Shown here: positions 18,252-28,070 of the stretch, in pieces | Position numbering within the stretch: the first letter of the stretch is position 1 | Layout: every line of letters begins with the position of its first letter | Origin: Erythrobacter sp. SCSIO 43205 | GTDB taxonomy: Bacteria; Pseudomonadota; Alphaproteobacteria; Sphingomonadales; Sphingomonadaceae | DNA: 64,000 bases | Direction of reading: 5' to 3' | Assembly (NCBI RefSeq): GCF_019904235.1 | Contig: NZ_CP063202.1 | Span: 186,001-250,000 of the forward strand | The notes under the pieces: model-generated | The model's input: the letters and a program-made list of their open reading frames with translations, nothing else | Database searches by the model: none | Told to the model about the DNA's origin: nothing | Position numbers and translations under genes: made by a program

Positions 18252-20949
18252 CCAGACTGCGGCTCACTTGTTCGAACGTATCGCGCGAGAGCTTGCCCTG
18301 CGCTGCGATTCGCTCAAGCTCGGCCTTCATCAGTGAGGCACGCCCCGCCTCAATCCGCCGCCATTTGCCTAAAGCTGGCACAAAACGCGCGGCCGTTTGC
18401 GGGTTGATCGGATCAAGCGCGATGATGCAATCGGCGATCACCTTGTAGCCTGAGCCATCGGCCGCGTGGAAGGCGCTGGGGTTCCCGGCAAACGCCATAT
18501 AAAGCGAGCGCACACGGTTGGGATTGCTCATCTTGAAATCGGGGTGTTTGGCAAGCGCCTCAACCTGAGAGAGCACATCGGGGTGTAACGAGAGCGCTTG
18601 AAGGGTAAACCATTTGTCGATCACCAGATCATTGTCTTTGAAGCGCTCGTAAAAATCTTCGAGCCGCGCTTCGCGTTCAGGGCAATCAAGGCTGGCGAGC
18701 ACCATCAGCGCGCCTTGCCGATCAGTCATGTTATCGGCGCTGTCATATTGATGTGCGGCAAGCTCTGCGGCCTTGGCCGGGTCTGATGCAGCGGCATAGC
18801 CCAAAACGATCGTCTTGACTTTGCGCGCCCCGCGCCCGGCCGGATCATCGAAGGCGACCTTTTCGCAGCGGTCATAAAGCGCATGGAACTCATCCTTGAG
18901 CTCGCGCCCAAGCATGGCTTTAAGCCCTTCGCGCTCGGCATGGATTGCGCCCGGATCAGCCTTGCTGTCCCCGCTTGCCATGCGTTCGAACAGATAGGTT
19001 TCGCTCGGCAGGCTGAGCAATTCGCCGCGCATTGCATCATCGAGGTCGGCATCTTCGATCACCGACTTGAACGCGCGAACCAGCGAACGCTCAAAGCTCA
19101 CCTTCGAGCCGGCGATAGCATCGCGCTGAAGCTCTGACGTGCCGCGAGACGGATCGAACTCACCACGAATAGCGCTGAGCATATACATCACCGTCAGCTC
19201 TTGCAGCGCTTCATAGCGGGCAAACGGATCGTCATCGTTCTGCGCCAAAATCACCAATGCAGCTTTGCTGGCGGCCTGATCGATGATGACCGGAGCAGTG
19301 AAGCCGCGATTGATCGAAATCGCATCGGTGCGATCATCAATCGGCAGAGTCATGCTGTGCTTGTCGAGAATCAAGAGTTGTTCTTGATCACCCACCCCAT
19401 TGCCGAACAGCTTGATCCGCAACGGGATCGTGAAATCGCACGGGACCTCTTCCCCGTCTTTGCCGCGAAGGAATTGCGAGATGTGGAGCCAGTCATCGTG
19501 ATCGCGCGGTATGCTCTCGCGCCGCACCTTCACGACCGGAGTACCCGCAGTCGAATACCACTTGCGGAAATTGGTAAGGTCGAGCTGCGCGCCATCCTCA
19601 ATCGCCTTGATGAAATCCTCGCAGGTCGCCGCCTCGCCATCGTGGCGCTCGAAATAAAGATCGGTACCTTTGCGGAAACGCTCCACCCCGGCCATGGAAC
19701 GCATCATGCGGATGACTTCAGCGCCCTTGTTGTAAACTGTGGCGGTGTAGAAATTGCTGATTTCGCGGTAGCTATCCGGGCGAATGGGGTGCGCCAAGGG
19801 TCCAGCATCCTCAGGGAATTGAGCCGCGCGCAAGATGCGCACATCTTCAATGCGTTTGACCGCTTCTCCGCGCATATCCTGCGAGAAGAGCTGGTCACGC
19901 AGCACCGTGAAGCCCTCTTTCAAGGACAATTGGAACCAGTCGCGGCAGGTGATGCGGTTGCCCGACCAATTGTGGAAATATTCGTGCGCAATAACCCCTT
20001 CGACACCGTCGAAATCGGCATCGGTTGCGGTTTCAACGTCGGCCAGCACATATTTCGTGTTGAAGACGTTGAGCCCCTTATTCTCCATCGCACCCATGTT
20101 GAAATCGGAAACGGCAACGATGTTATAAAGGTCGAGATCATACTCGCGCCCGAACACCTCTTCGTCCCATTTCATCGCATTGTGAAGCGATTGAAGGGCA
20201 TGATCAGTGCGGCCCAAATCCTCAGCGCGGACCCAGATATTGCACTCCACCTCGCGGCCAGACATGGTGGTGAAAGGCCCGCTGTTCGCGACAAGATCGC
20301 CAGCAACCAGCGCGAAGAGATAGGAAGGCTTGGGCCAAGGATCGAACCATTCGGCAAAATGGCGCCCACCTTCAAGATCGCCCGTCGCCTCTTTATTGCC
20401 GTTGCAAAGGAGGATCGGGAAGGTCGCCTTGTCCGCCTCCATCCGCACGCGGTAGGTGGACAATACGTCGGGGCGGTCGGGGAAGAAGGTGATCCGCCGA
20501 AACCCTTCTGCCTCACACTGGGTGCACAGCATCCCATTAGAGGCATAGAGCCCCATCAATGTCGTGTTTTTATCAGGCGCGATTTCGGTGGTGATCGTCA
20601 CCTCGTGATCCTCGCCCTGAAGCGTCAGAAGAAGATCCGGCCCTTCCATCACCCAGTCATTTGTGGGCGCACCATCCACCAGCACGGCTTTCGCGGTAAG
20701 GCCATCGCCGTTCAGCCGCAAAACCTGGCTTGCATCCGCTTTGGCATTGCGCCGAACGCTCAGCGTTGCAGTCACTGTGGTTTTCTCAATGCCAAGGTCA
20801 AAGTGCAGCTTTGTCTCTGGCACTGCCCAAGGGTAAGGCTTGTAATCCTCGCGCCGGATTACCGGGGGTTCAGCCGGATTGGGCGCTGCATCAGCCAGTT
20901 CAGGGTTGCCTTGGGGATTCGATGGGGTTGTCGCTATATCCATGCGCAT
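18244..20949 (-). CDS. pepN: Aminopeptidase N (M1 family)
   Basis: A 901-residue zinc metallopeptidase that removes N-terminal amino acids from peptides. It shows the substrate motif MGAMENKGLNVFN, the zinc site HEYFHNWSGNRITCRDW with the downstream glutamate, and the C-terminal DUF3458-type helical region. The ATG at 20949 is preferred; a TTG further upstream (20979) is possible but encodes only a short unconserved extension. A second ATG lies at 20943. It is divergent from the epimerase gene with fewer than 50 bp between starts. Confidence 0.96.
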   Translation of the reverse strand: MRMDIATTPSNPQGNPELADAAPNPAEPPVIRREDYKPYPWAVPETKLHFDLGIEKTTVTATLSVRRNAKADASQVLRLNGDGLTAKAVLVDGAPTNDWVMEGPDLLLTLQGEDHEVTITTEIAPDKNTTLMGLYASNGMLCTQCEAEGFRRITFFPDRPDVLSTYRVRMEADKATFPILLCNGNKEATGDLEGGRHFAEWFDPWPKPSYLFALVAGDLVANSGPFTTMSGREVECNIWVRAEDLGRTDHALQSLHNAMKWDEEVFGREYDLDLYNIVAVSDFNMGAMENKGLNVFNTKYVLADVETATDADFDGVEGVIAHEYFHNWSGNRITCRDWFQLSLKEGFTVLRDQLFSQDMRGEAVKRIEDVRILRAAQFPEDAGPLAHPIRPDSYREISNFYTATVYNKGAEVIRMMRSMAGVERFRKGTDLYFERHDGEAATCEDFIKAIEDGAQLDLTNFRKWYSTAGTPVVKVRRESIPRDHDDWLHISQFLRGKDGEEVPCDFTIPLRIKLFGNGVGDQEQLLILDKHSMTLPIDDRTDAISINRGFTAPVIIDQAASKAALVILAQNDDDPFARYEALQELTVMYMLSAIRGEFDPSRGTSELQRDAIAGSKVSFERSLVRAFKSVIEDADLDDAMRGELLSLPSETYLFERMASGDSKADPGAIHAEREGLKAMLGRELKDEFHALYDRCEKVAFDDPAGRGARKVKTIVLGYAAASDPAKAAELAAHQYDSADNMTDRQGALMVLASLDCPEREARLEDFYERFKDNDLVIDKWFTLQALSLHPDVLSQVEALAKHPDFKMSNPNRVRSLYMAFAGNPSAFHAADGSGYKVIADCIIALDPINPQTAARFVPALGKWRRIEAGRASLMKAELERIAAQGKLSRDTFEQVSRSLDG

Positions 20950-20995
20950 CGATTTAGGTTGATTTGGCTCTGGTTCCAACCGATTGAGGCAAGCA

Positions 20996-21790
20996 ATGTC
21001 GCATTTGTTGATTTTTGGCCTTGGCTACACCGCCAAGCGCATCGCCGCCCGGCTTGAGGCACTCGACTGGCAGGTTGAGGCGACGGGGAGCGATGGCACC
21101 ATCGATTTCGGCGATTCGACGGCGGTTGAAGCTGCCCTTGCCCGCGCCACTCACGTTCTTTCTTCCGTACCGCCAGATCGCGATGCGGGCGAAGACCCGG
21201 TGCTGGCGAAATATGGCGACGCTTTACGGGGCCGCGCGCTCTATTACCTTTCCTCCACCGGCGTTTACGGCGATCAGCAAGGCGCATGGGTCGATGAAGC
21301 CACCCCAACAATCGTCCAAACAGGCGAAGGCCGCCGCAATGCGCGCGCCGAGGCGGATGCAGCTTGGATGGAAATGGGTGCACGGGTCTTTCGCCTGCCC
21401 GGCATCTATGGCCCGACAAGAAGCGCATTGGACCGGGTGCGCGAGGGGCGTGCGCGGCGGATTGATCTACCCGGACAAGTGTTTAGCCGCTGCCACGTCG
21501 ATGACATTGCCAGCGGCGTAGTGGCCGCGCTCACCAGCAATGCACCTGCCGGCGCCTATAACCTCGGCGATGATTTGCCGATCAGCGGTAATGCCGTGAC
21601 CGAACACGCCTGCGCGCTTCTTGGGATCGAACCTCCCACAATGGAGACGCTGGAGGAGGCCAAATTATCGCCGATGGCGCGCGGATTTTATGGTGAGAAT
21701 CGACGAGTCGCGAACGGTAAGGCCAAGCGCGTGCTTGGCTGGAAACTTCAATATCCGACCTACATTGAGGGGCTAGCGAGCCTGCTTTGA
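20996..21790 (+). CDS. NAD-dependent epimerase/dehydratase-like SDR protein
   Basis: A 264-residue extended-SDR-like protein. It opens with LLIFGLGYTAKRIAARL, a shortened nucleotide-binding motif (G-x-G-x-x), then YLSSTGVYGDQQG, FRLPGIYGPTRSALDRV and FSRCHVDDIA. The YxxxK pair of classical SDRs is not evident, so catalysis may be lost or altered. GAGG lies 6 nt before the ATG at 20996. Its end overlaps the convergent EamA gene by 18 bp. The substrate is unknown. Confidence 0.75.
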   Translation: MSHLLIFGLGYTAKRIAARLEALDWQVEATGSDGTIDFGDSTAVEAALARATHVLSSVPPDRDAGEDPVLAKYGDALRGRALYYLSSTGVYGDQQGAWVDEATPTIVQTGEGRRNARAEADAAWMEMGARVFRLPGIYGPTRSALDRVREGRARRIDLPGQVFSRCHVDDIASGVVAALTSNAPAGAYNLGDDLPISGNAVTEHACALLGIEPPTMETLEEAKLSPMARGFYGENRRVANGKAKRVLGWKLQYPTYIEGLASLL

Positions 21791-22693
21791 CCTGAGCGCC
21801 AGTACCATCCCGATCACCGCAAGCCCCATCCCGCTCGCGGTGAGAGCCGTCCATTGATAGCCCTCAAACAGGGTCGAGATCAGCATCGCGACGCTGATCG
21901 TGAGGATCGAATTATACGCGGTGCGCCCTGCGCCAATCTCGCGCACGAGATTGTAATGCAATGGAAAAGTCACCACCGATCCGATCAGCGCCAAATAGAC
22001 AATCCCGCCCCAATAGCTTGGAGCGGTTGGCACGGGCGGTGGCCCTGCGGTCACGAACGCAAAGCCCAGATCGAAGATCGTGCCATACAGCATCGCCCAA
22101 GCAAGCAGGCTCACCATCGGCACGCCGCGCCCGGTCGGATTGGCTTGAATGACATTAGCAAAGGATGCGGCGAGAATACCCAGCATCGCGAGCACGATGC
22201 CAAGCCCGACATTGCCGCCGACAACGCCAGCATCAGGGTTCGCCCGCCATTCATGCACCAACAGCAAGGACACACCCACAATCGCAATCGCACTGCCGAT
22301 CCAGAAGCGGCCCTGAGCGCGCTCTCCGATAAAAACCTTTGCGAGCAGTGCATTAGGCACCATCAAAAGCCCAAACATCATCGCAACGATGCCGGAGGTC
22401 ACATAAAGTTCGGCATGATAGACGAAGAGAAAATTGCCGCTGAACTGAAACAGGCCAACAAGCACGGCCAGCATTTGCTCTGGCCGAGTAAGGCGAAGCC
22501 TGCGCTTCGTCAAAAACGCAACGAGGAACAGCGCCGGTGTCGCGAGCGCAAAGCGGTAGAACACCGACCACGCCGCCGGAATGCCGTTGATTTGTCCAGT
22601 GATGACGAACCACGTCGATCCCCAGATCGTGCCGGTGAGCACGAAGGGGAGGATGACCCGCCAGTTCAGCATTGTTGGAGCCGAGGCGCTCAC
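21773..22693 (-). CDS. EamA-family (DMT superfamily) transporter
   Basis: A 306-residue protein with ten hydrophobic helices arranged as two EamA halves (GTIWGSTWFVITG in the first; YLALIGSVVTFPLHYNLV in the second). Members export metabolites or drugs across the inner membrane; the substrate cannot be told. It starts with GTG overlapping the stop of the threonine aldolase gene (GTGA), which hints at amino-acid export, a known role of some family members. Confidence 0.85.
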   Translation of the reverse strand: MSASAPTMLNWRVILPFVLTGTIWGSTWFVITGQINGIPAAWSVFYRFALATPALFLVAFLTKRRLRLTRPEQMLAVLVGLFQFSGNFLFVYHAELYVTSGIVAMMFGLLMVPNALLAKVFIGERAQGRFWIGSAIAIVGVSLLLVHEWRANPDAGVVGGNVGLGIVLAMLGILAASFANVIQANPTGRGVPMVSLLAWAMLYGTIFDLGFAFVTAGPPPVPTAPSYWGGIVYLALIGSVVTFPLHYNLVREIGAGRTAYNSILTISVAMLISTLFEGYQWTALTASGMGLAVIGMVLALRSKQAR

Positions 22694-23724
22694 AGGCTGG
22701 CGATCGCTTTACCCAGCGCGCTCGCGTGGTCTTCGCGTGTGTCCCATGCAGTGACAAAACGCGCGGCATCGGCGCCCCAGTCGTAAAACGCGAAACCTTG
22801 CGCTCTCAAAGCCTCCCTATCGGCACCAGAAAGGCACACAAAGAGCTCATTCGCCTCCACAGGGTGCATCAATCGGTCCCCGCAACCGCTTGCAATCTCG
22901 CGTGCCGCCGCATTGGCGTGGGCCGCATTTTCAAGCCACAAATCACCCTCTAACATCGCAAGAATTTGCGCAGCGAGATAGCGGCCTTTGCATTGAAGGT
23001 GTCCGGCGCGCTTGCGGCGATACTTGGCAAGGCTCGCCTGTTCGGGGTCGAACAGCACCACGGCCTCCGCGCTCATCGCGCCGTTCTTGATGAAGCCGAA
23101 CGCCAGACTATCGACACCGTGAGCGGCATCCGCTGCCGACCCGCCCAAGAAAGCCGCCGCATTGGCAAAACGCGCGCCGTCCATGTGGAGGCCAAGACCC
23201 CGCTCCTTTGCGAACGCATTTAGCGCTTGCAATTCTGTCTTGGTATAAGAGCGGCCATATTCGCTCGCCTGCGTTATTGCGATGGCGTGGGGTTGAACCT
23301 GGTGAACATCATCGCGGATCGGATCAATCAGCGCGGCGATACCTTCAGGTGTCAGCTTGGCTCCTTCACCCCCATGGCTATCGGCACACAGCATCAACTT
23401 TGCCCCGTGGAGATAAAATCCCGGCGCGCCGCCTTCATCGACTTCAATATGCGCTTCTGTATGGCAGACAACGCCGCCATGCGGCTGGACCATAGTGGCC
23501 AGCGCCAGACAATTCGCCGCCGTCCCCGTCGCCACCCAAAGAGCGGCGCATTCGCGCCCGAACAGATCGCTGAACCGTTCATCAAGCTGCGCAGACAGCG
23601 CATCGCCATCGTAAGGGTTGTCCGCGCTATCAGCGGCCCTCATCGCCTCCCACACCTTGGGGTGGACGCGGGCTGCATTGTCGGACAGGAAGGGCCTAGT
23701 CACAGTCATGGGGGTCTCGCTCAT
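22690..23724 (-). CDS. ltaE: Low-specificity L-threonine aldolase (beta-eliminating lyase family)
   Basis: A 344-residue PLP fold-type I enzyme cleaving threonine or allo-threonine to glycine and acetaldehyde. It has FLSDNAARVHPKV at the start, VATGTAANCLAL, HIEVDEGGAPGF, LHMDGARFANAAAFLG, and the lysine in FGFIKNGAMSAE as the likely PLP Schiff base. It is co-transcribed with the EamA transporter. The related proposal of a beta-eliminating lyase is less likely given the aldolase wording. Confidence 0.88.
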   Translation of the reverse strand: MSETPMTVTRPFLSDNAARVHPKVWEAMRAADSADNPYDGDALSAQLDERFSDLFGRECAALWVATGTAANCLALATMVQPHGGVVCHTEAHIEVDEGGAPGFYLHGAKLMLCADSHGGEGAKLTPEGIAALIDPIRDDVHQVQPHAIAITQASEYGRSYTKTELQALNAFAKERGLGLHMDGARFANAAAFLGGSAADAAHGVDSLAFGFIKNGAMSAEAVVLFDPEQASLAKYRRKRAGHLQCKGRYLAAQILAMLEGDLWLENAAHANAAAREIASGCGDRLMHPVEANELFVCLSGADREALRAQGFAFYDWGADAARFVTAWDTREDHASALGKAIASL

Positions 23725-23775
23725 GGCGCAAAGCCTCTAGTGAGCTTGGCGAAGTTGGCAAGAAGGAGCTTTCCA

Positions 23776-24072
23776 TTGGACGACATCACCATCACCCATG
23801 AGCCATCGGCAAACGGCGGTAAGTATATCGCAACCCTCGCCAGTGAGAGCGCCACCGGCCATCTGGATTGGGAACCTCAAGGTGAGGGGGTCCGCGTTGC
23901 CACACATACCATTGTGCCAAAGGAAATTGGCGGGCGCGGGGTTGCAGCGGTGCTGGTCAAGGCGCTTATCAAAGACGCGAAAGAGCAGGGGTTCAAAGTC
24001 GTCCCGCAATGCTGGTACGTCGCAAAGAAATTCGACGAGAACCCTGAGTGGGAAGATTTACGCGCTGGCTGA
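23776..24072 (+). CDS. Small GNAT-fold N-acetyltransferase (YjdJ/COG2388 type)
   Basis: A 98-residue protein. It contains ATHTIVPKEIGGRGVAAVLV, the acetyl-CoA-binding motif with GGRGVA, and QCWYVAKKFDENPEW, which is typical of the short COG2388 acetyltransferases. The start is TTG at 23776, with AAGGAG 7 nt upstream; there is no suitable ATG in the frame. It is transcribed divergently from the aldolase gene. The substrate is unknown. Confidence 0.8.
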   Translation: MDDITITHEPSANGGKYIATLASESATGHLDWEPQGEGVRVATHTIVPKEIGGRGVAAVLVKALIKDAKEQGFKVVPQCWYVAKKFDENPEWEDLRAG

Positions 24073-24117
24073 GTCTGGCGGTCACGCCACCCGCTCGGAT
24101 CGGAAACAATGATGCGC

Positions 24118-25668
24118 CTAGGCCGATTCCAACTGGCTGAAATCAGTCGCCGCAATCGTTTCCATCACTTTCGCGCGGACCTCTCTGGCTCGCTCCACCG
24201 GCACGCCAGGAATAGCAAACACTCCGCCCGCCTGTCCCAGATGCAGCGTTGCATAACCGCGCAGGCGAGCAATAGGCCCCTGCGCAATTTCGACCGAATG
24301 CAGTTTCAGCCGCGTCGCAATCTGGCTGCGCGGTGCAAGAACGCCGCGCGCTGAGACGATCTGACGCGCATCCAAAGCGTGGCGTTGATAGCGCCATGCG
24401 AGCACGTTGAGGATCGCTGAAACTCCAGCAAGTATGAGGATCGCCCCTACAGCTGTCGTCGTCCATTCAGGCGCGTAAATGCGGGTCGCAACACCCGCAG
24501 CGATTGCCGGGATTACGAATTTGAGCGCATCGAAAAGCGCGCTGTCGAACAGATATTTCTCACTCGCACGGCGCCAATCAGTATCCTCGCCCGGCAAAGT
24601 AAAGCCAGCGGCCTCGGCAATCGGCGCAATCTCGTGCAATTTGGCGAAGGGTGCGACCACGTGGCTGGATGCGCCCATATCCTGCGCCAAGCTTACAAAG
24701 CTCAACGAATGCCAGCCGAAGCGATAGCGCAAAAGCCGCGTGCCTATTTTCACGCCCTGAACGCGGTGGATCGGCATGACCACATCGGTCTTGGTGAACA
24801 ACCCCCTACGGCGGCGAAATCCACGTGCGGTTCGCTCCAGCAGGAAGCCCCATTCGCGGGTGAAGACTCGGACCATGCCAGTGAGCGATCCAACGATGAA
24901 AAGCGCGATCAGGCTCGCCGCGATGCCGATGATCTGCGCCGTTCGATCAAAAGCGGTGACATCAGGCACATAGTCTTGGGCAAGGCCGCGCCAATAGTCG
25001 AACTCCCAAACATCGAAGTCGATGAAATTGTCGGCATATTGGAGAAGACCGGCGAGGACTGCGAAAACCGCAAGGCTGAATTCAAACAGGCCAAAGGTGA
25101 ACAAGCGCCCCGGTCCCATAGTGAAAAGCGGCTCGGCTTCCTCGGTCGCAGCTTGGGTGCCCCCGGCTTCACTTGTCGCCGATACCTCTTCCCCTTCGCG
25201 GCGCTCGCGCACGAGCTGGCGCAATTCTTCTCCGTGCTCTTCGGTAAGGTAGGTGAGGCTTAAATCCTCACCCCCGCCAGCGCCCGTCTCGAACTTGACC
25301 GCAACAAGGCCAAAGAGGCGCGGCAAAAGCTTTTGCTCAAGGCTCACATCCTGAATTCGCTCATAAGGGACCGAGCGCGCAGAGCGGCTCAAGACCCCGC
25401 TTTCCACACGAATGTCGGTGGCCCCGATGGTATAGGTGAGCCGTTTCCAACTGATGTAGCTGAATAGCACACCAACAAGGATGACACCTGCAAGAATGGG
25501 TGCCAAAAGAAGGCCACCCAGCCCGCCAGAGCCAAGCGTTACGAGAACCAACGGAATGATCGCTTGAGGAACAGCCGCGAGCGCCCCCACGACCACCGTT
25601 TTGGGATCGGTGTTGCGTGCTTGGGATGAGGCTGCTGCCTCATGGATAGCAGACGCCGGCTCGCTCAC
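24118..25668 (-). CDS. Bacterial PH-domain (DUF304, YdbT-like) membrane protein
   Basis: A 516-residue protein with repeated pairs of hydrophobic helices, each followed by a bPH_2 module. RVESGVLSRSARSVPYERIQDV and RRRGLFTKTDVVMPIHRVQGVK are two such modules and a third lies near the C-terminus (RQIVSARGVLAPRSQIATRL, abbreviated). This matches YdbT-type proteins. Function is unknown. Its ATG overlaps the end of the smaller PH-domain gene by four bases, so the two form the usual YdbS-YdbT pair. Confidence 0.85.
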   Translation of the reverse strand: MSEPASAIHEAAASSQARNTDPKTVVVGALAAVPQAIIPLVLVTLGSGGLGGLLLAPILAGVILVGVLFSYISWKRLTYTIGATDIRVESGVLSRSARSVPYERIQDVSLEQKLLPRLFGLVAVKFETGAGGGEDLSLTYLTEEHGEELRQLVRERREGEEVSATSEAGGTQAATEEAEPLFTMGPGRLFTFGLFEFSLAVFAVLAGLLQYADNFIDFDVWEFDYWRGLAQDYVPDVTAFDRTAQIIGIAASLIALFIVGSLTGMVRVFTREWGFLLERTARGFRRRRGLFTKTDVVMPIHRVQGVKIGTRLLRYRFGWHSLSFVSLAQDMGASSHVVAPFAKLHEIAPIAEAAGFTLPGEDTDWRRASEKYLFDSALFDALKFVIPAIAAGVATRIYAPEWTTTAVGAILILAGVSAILNVLAWRYQRHALDARQIVSARGVLAPRSQIATRLKLHSVEIAQGPIARLRGYATLHLGQAGGVFAIPGVPVERAREVRAKVMETIAATDFSQLESA

Positions 25669-26456
25669 ATTGTCTCGCGCTTGATATGGGCGCGAATTTC
25701 CTCGCGCATTTCAATCGCCAGCTCATGGCCAAGTCCCGGCAAACGCACCGAGGCATTGTGGCTGCCCGCTGTGTGCAAGGTCATGGTTGCAATGTTCAAA
25801 GCGCGCTCAATCGGACCTTGATCAACGTCGATATGCTGGACCCTGCCAAAGGGGACAATGGTATCGGAATGCCACATGATCCCGCGCACGACGCGCAGGC
25901 GGTCGCGCGAAATCTGATACCCACGCGCATTATACCGCGCCATGGGAATACGGATGATGATGAAAAGCGCGATCAGGACCGCTACGCCGGTGATCACGCC
26001 AAAGGGAATGGCCACGCCTTCATTTTGCAAAGCGCCATCCGCGACGAGCCCGGCAATCACCAGAAGGAAGCCGACAATCACCGCCGTCAGCCGCATCAGC
26101 AGCTTGTAATTGGGGTGCAGCTTGGTGAGCTTTGCCTCATCATCGACATCGGTGAAGATCGTTGAGGTGATCGGCGCTGGCGCACCGGATGCTTTGCCCG
26201 CCGTCTCAATATCCCCTTCGGGACGCTGCTCTGGTCGGGGCGCATATTGCGCATCGCGTGGATAGGGCGCGGATGCTGGCTTGGGCGCAGGCGCCGATTG
26301 CGCGCGCCGTTGCCCGCGATCCCACGGCTTTGCCCCGCTGTCATGGCCGAACAAATGGGTCGCGGGACCAGGCTTGGGAGCTTGCCTTTTCTCGCCCCCT
26401 TCCGCCTGACCGGCATCCTTTTTGCCGTCAGCGTCTCCAGATCCTTCGTCGCTCAT
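25665..26456 (-). CDS. Bacterial PH-domain (YdbS-like) membrane protein
   Basis: A 263-residue protein. The first 90 residues are polar and rich in Pro, Ala, Gly and Lys, probably disordered. Two membrane helices follow (VIVGFLLVIAGLVADGAL; GVITGVAVLIALFIIIRI), then a bPH_2 module with RDRLRVVRGIMWHSDTIVPFGRVQ. It is the first gene of the pair with the larger YdbT-like protein. The long disordered N-terminus is longer than in typical YdbS proteins. Confidence 0.82.
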   Translation of the reverse strand: MSDEGSGDADGKKDAGQAEGGEKRQAPKPGPATHLFGHDSGAKPWDRGQRRAQSAPAPKPASAPYPRDAQYAPRPEQRPEGDIETAGKASGAPAPITSTIFTDVDDEAKLTKLHPNYKLLMRLTAVIVGFLLVIAGLVADGALQNEGVAIPFGVITGVAVLIALFIIIRIPMARYNARGYQISRDRLRVVRGIMWHSDTIVPFGRVQHIDVDQGPIERALNIATMTLHTAGSHNASVRLPGLGHELAIEMREEIRAHIKRETM

Positions 26457-26539
26457 AGAAATCTATGTGCGAAGAGGCGCGCGCTTGCGCAAGGCAAAAC
26501 TGACCTCGGCTTGCTCAAAACCGGAGTCCCATCCGCCCC

Positions 26540-27709
26540 TTAGCCTCTGGGCACACTCATCGAATTGCGCGCGATCACCATGCGGTGCACCTCGGAAGGC
26601 CCATCGTAAATCCGCATATTGCGCACGCGCCCTGCGAGCATATGAAGCGGCATTTCCTTCGTCACGCCCATACCGCCAAGGCATTGCATGGCGTTGTCGA
26701 TGACTTCCTGAGCCATTTCGCTGCAATAGACCTTGATCATGGAAATTTCAGAGCGCACATCGCGCCCCTCGTCCAGTTTCCATGCGCAATCATAGGCCAT
26801 CAGGCGCGCTGCGTGGATCTTGGTCTTGGCATCGGCCACCCACCACTGCACCGCCTGACGCGCTGACAAGGGCTGACCGAAAGTCACACGTTCAGGCGCG
26901 TGTTCGGTCATGATTTGGAGCGCGCGTTCTGCTGCGCCAATGCACCATGCCGCCATCTGCATACGCCTTGTGCCGAGGCGCAATTGCATCGGCGCAAAAC
27001 CTTCGCCCTCTTTGCCCAGCAGCTTCCAATCCTCGACCTCGCAGTCCTCAAGCGCGATTTCATAGGTGTATTCGCCGCCCAGCATGGGCACCTGCTTGAC
27101 CACATTGAAACCGGGCGCATCGCGGTCGACGAGGAAGGCCGACATTCCCGCCGATCCCTTTGCCTCAGGGTCGGTGCGCGCAAGCAGGATCGTGAAATCG
27201 GCCTCTTTTGCCGACGTGATCCAGATCTTGCGCCCGTTGATGATCCACTTGTCACCTTTAAGCACCGCCTTGGTGCTCATCCCCGATGGGTCAGCGCCCG
27301 CACCCGGTTCCGAAATACCGATGGCTGATAGCGTCCCCTGCTCGACATGGGGCACAAGATAGGCCTCGCGCTGGCGTTCATCGCAATAGCCCGCGAGCAT
27401 TTTCAAATTCGGGCTGTCAGGCGGCAGATTGTATTTCGCAATCGTGCTGCCCATCGCGATATTGACGCCGACAAGCGCAACGTGCGGTAGGCCAGAGCCG
27501 CCCACATCCTCCGGCGCATCAAGCGCCCACAGGCCCATTTCTTTGGAGACTTTATCAAGCCGCGCTTTTTCATCCGGCGTAATATACCCGCCCTTGCCAT
27601 TGGCATCGCGCTCCAGAACGCCGGCTTCCAAAGGCATCAACTCATCGCGCACAAACCGTTGCACGAGGTCTTCGAGCATCTGGTACTCTTCAGGAAGTTC
27701 GAAATTGAT
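26540..27709 (-). CDS. Acyl-CoA dehydrogenase; AUC start proposed
   Basis: An FAD-dependent acyl-CoA dehydrogenase with ISEPGAGADPSGM, KIWITSAKEADFTILLART, RLGTRRMQMAAWCIGAAERAL and the C-terminal QCLGGMGVTKEMPL and IYDGPSEVHRMVIARN. The first standard start is ATG at 27679, giving 379 residues. The frame continues ten codons upstream as INFELPEEYQ, which resembles the usual N-terminus of this family; the codon where Met is expected is ATC at 27709, with GAGG 7 nt upstream. No ATG, GTG or TTG occurs between the preceding stop and 27679. The chain-length preference is unknown. Confidence 0.85.
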   Translation of the reverse strand: MNFELPEEYQMLEDLVQRFVRDELMPLEAGVLERDANGKGGYITPDEKARLDKVSKEMGLWALDAPEDVGGSGLPHVALVGVNIAMGSTIAKYNLPPDSPNLKMLAGYCDERQREAYLVPHVEQGTLSAIGISEPGAGADPSGMSTKAVLKGDKWIINGRKIWITSAKEADFTILLARTDPEAKGSAGMSAFLVDRDAPGFNVVKQVPMLGGEYTYEIALEDCEVEDWKLLGKEGEGFAPMQLRLGTRRMQMAAWCIGAAERALQIMTEHAPERVTFGQPLSARQAVQWWVADAKTKIHAARLMAYDCAWKLDEGRDVRSEISMIKVYCSEMAQEVIDNAMQCLGGMGVTKEMPLHMLAGRVRNMRIYDGPSEVHRMVIARNSMSVPRG

Positions 27710-27995
27710 GGCGGCACCTCTTCGTTTTTTGATCTTTGCGCGCTTGTTATCGGCAAGGACGCGATCTGCAAAGCCTCATTTGCGGCAAGCTACGCGCCCG
27801 CGACAATCGCGGATGCGAGTGCGTTTGAGACACTTGAGACACTGTCCAAAGGCGCAAAATCGGTTCGATTAAAAAGCGGCCTTCTGATCGGATTATCCGA
27901 TCACGCCTGAGAGCCATCTGCACAAGGCAAAAAGAGGCGATAAGCGCTGCTCTGAACATACAGCGCGCCTACCGTTTGCTCACAATGTAGGAAAA
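27710..27995. other. Intergenic stretch without a convincing gene
   Basis: 286 bp between the acyl-CoA dehydrogenase 5' end and tRNA-Thr. Short open frames exist on both strands but show no family motif or convincing ribosome site. The promoters of the dehydrogenase gene may lie here; I could not place them. Confidence 0.4.
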
Positions 27996-28070
27996 TGGTG
28001 CTGCTGGAGAGAATTGAACTCTCGGCCTCACCCTTACCAAGGGTGCGCTCTACCACTGAGCTACAGCAGC
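27996..28070 (-). tRNA. tRNA-Thr (anticodon GGU)
   Basis: 75 nt on the minus strand including CCA. The acceptor stem GCTGCTG pairs with CAGCAGC. The anticodon stem CACCC/GGGTG encloses the loop TTGGTAA, giving GGU. The D-arm AGCTCAGTGGTAGAGC and T-arm GAGAG-TTCAATT-CTCTC are canonical. Confidence 0.96.

Noticed and set aside
19201..21057. Long plus-strand open frame (618 codons) opposite pepN
   Set aside because: It is fully antisense to an M1 aminopeptidase with all catalytic motifs and shows no family motif of its own; high-GC coding produces such shadows.
27659..27910. Plus-strand open frame of 83 codons beside tRNA-Thr
   Set aside because: It partly overlaps the acyl-CoA dehydrogenase 5' end antisense and shows no recognisable domain.
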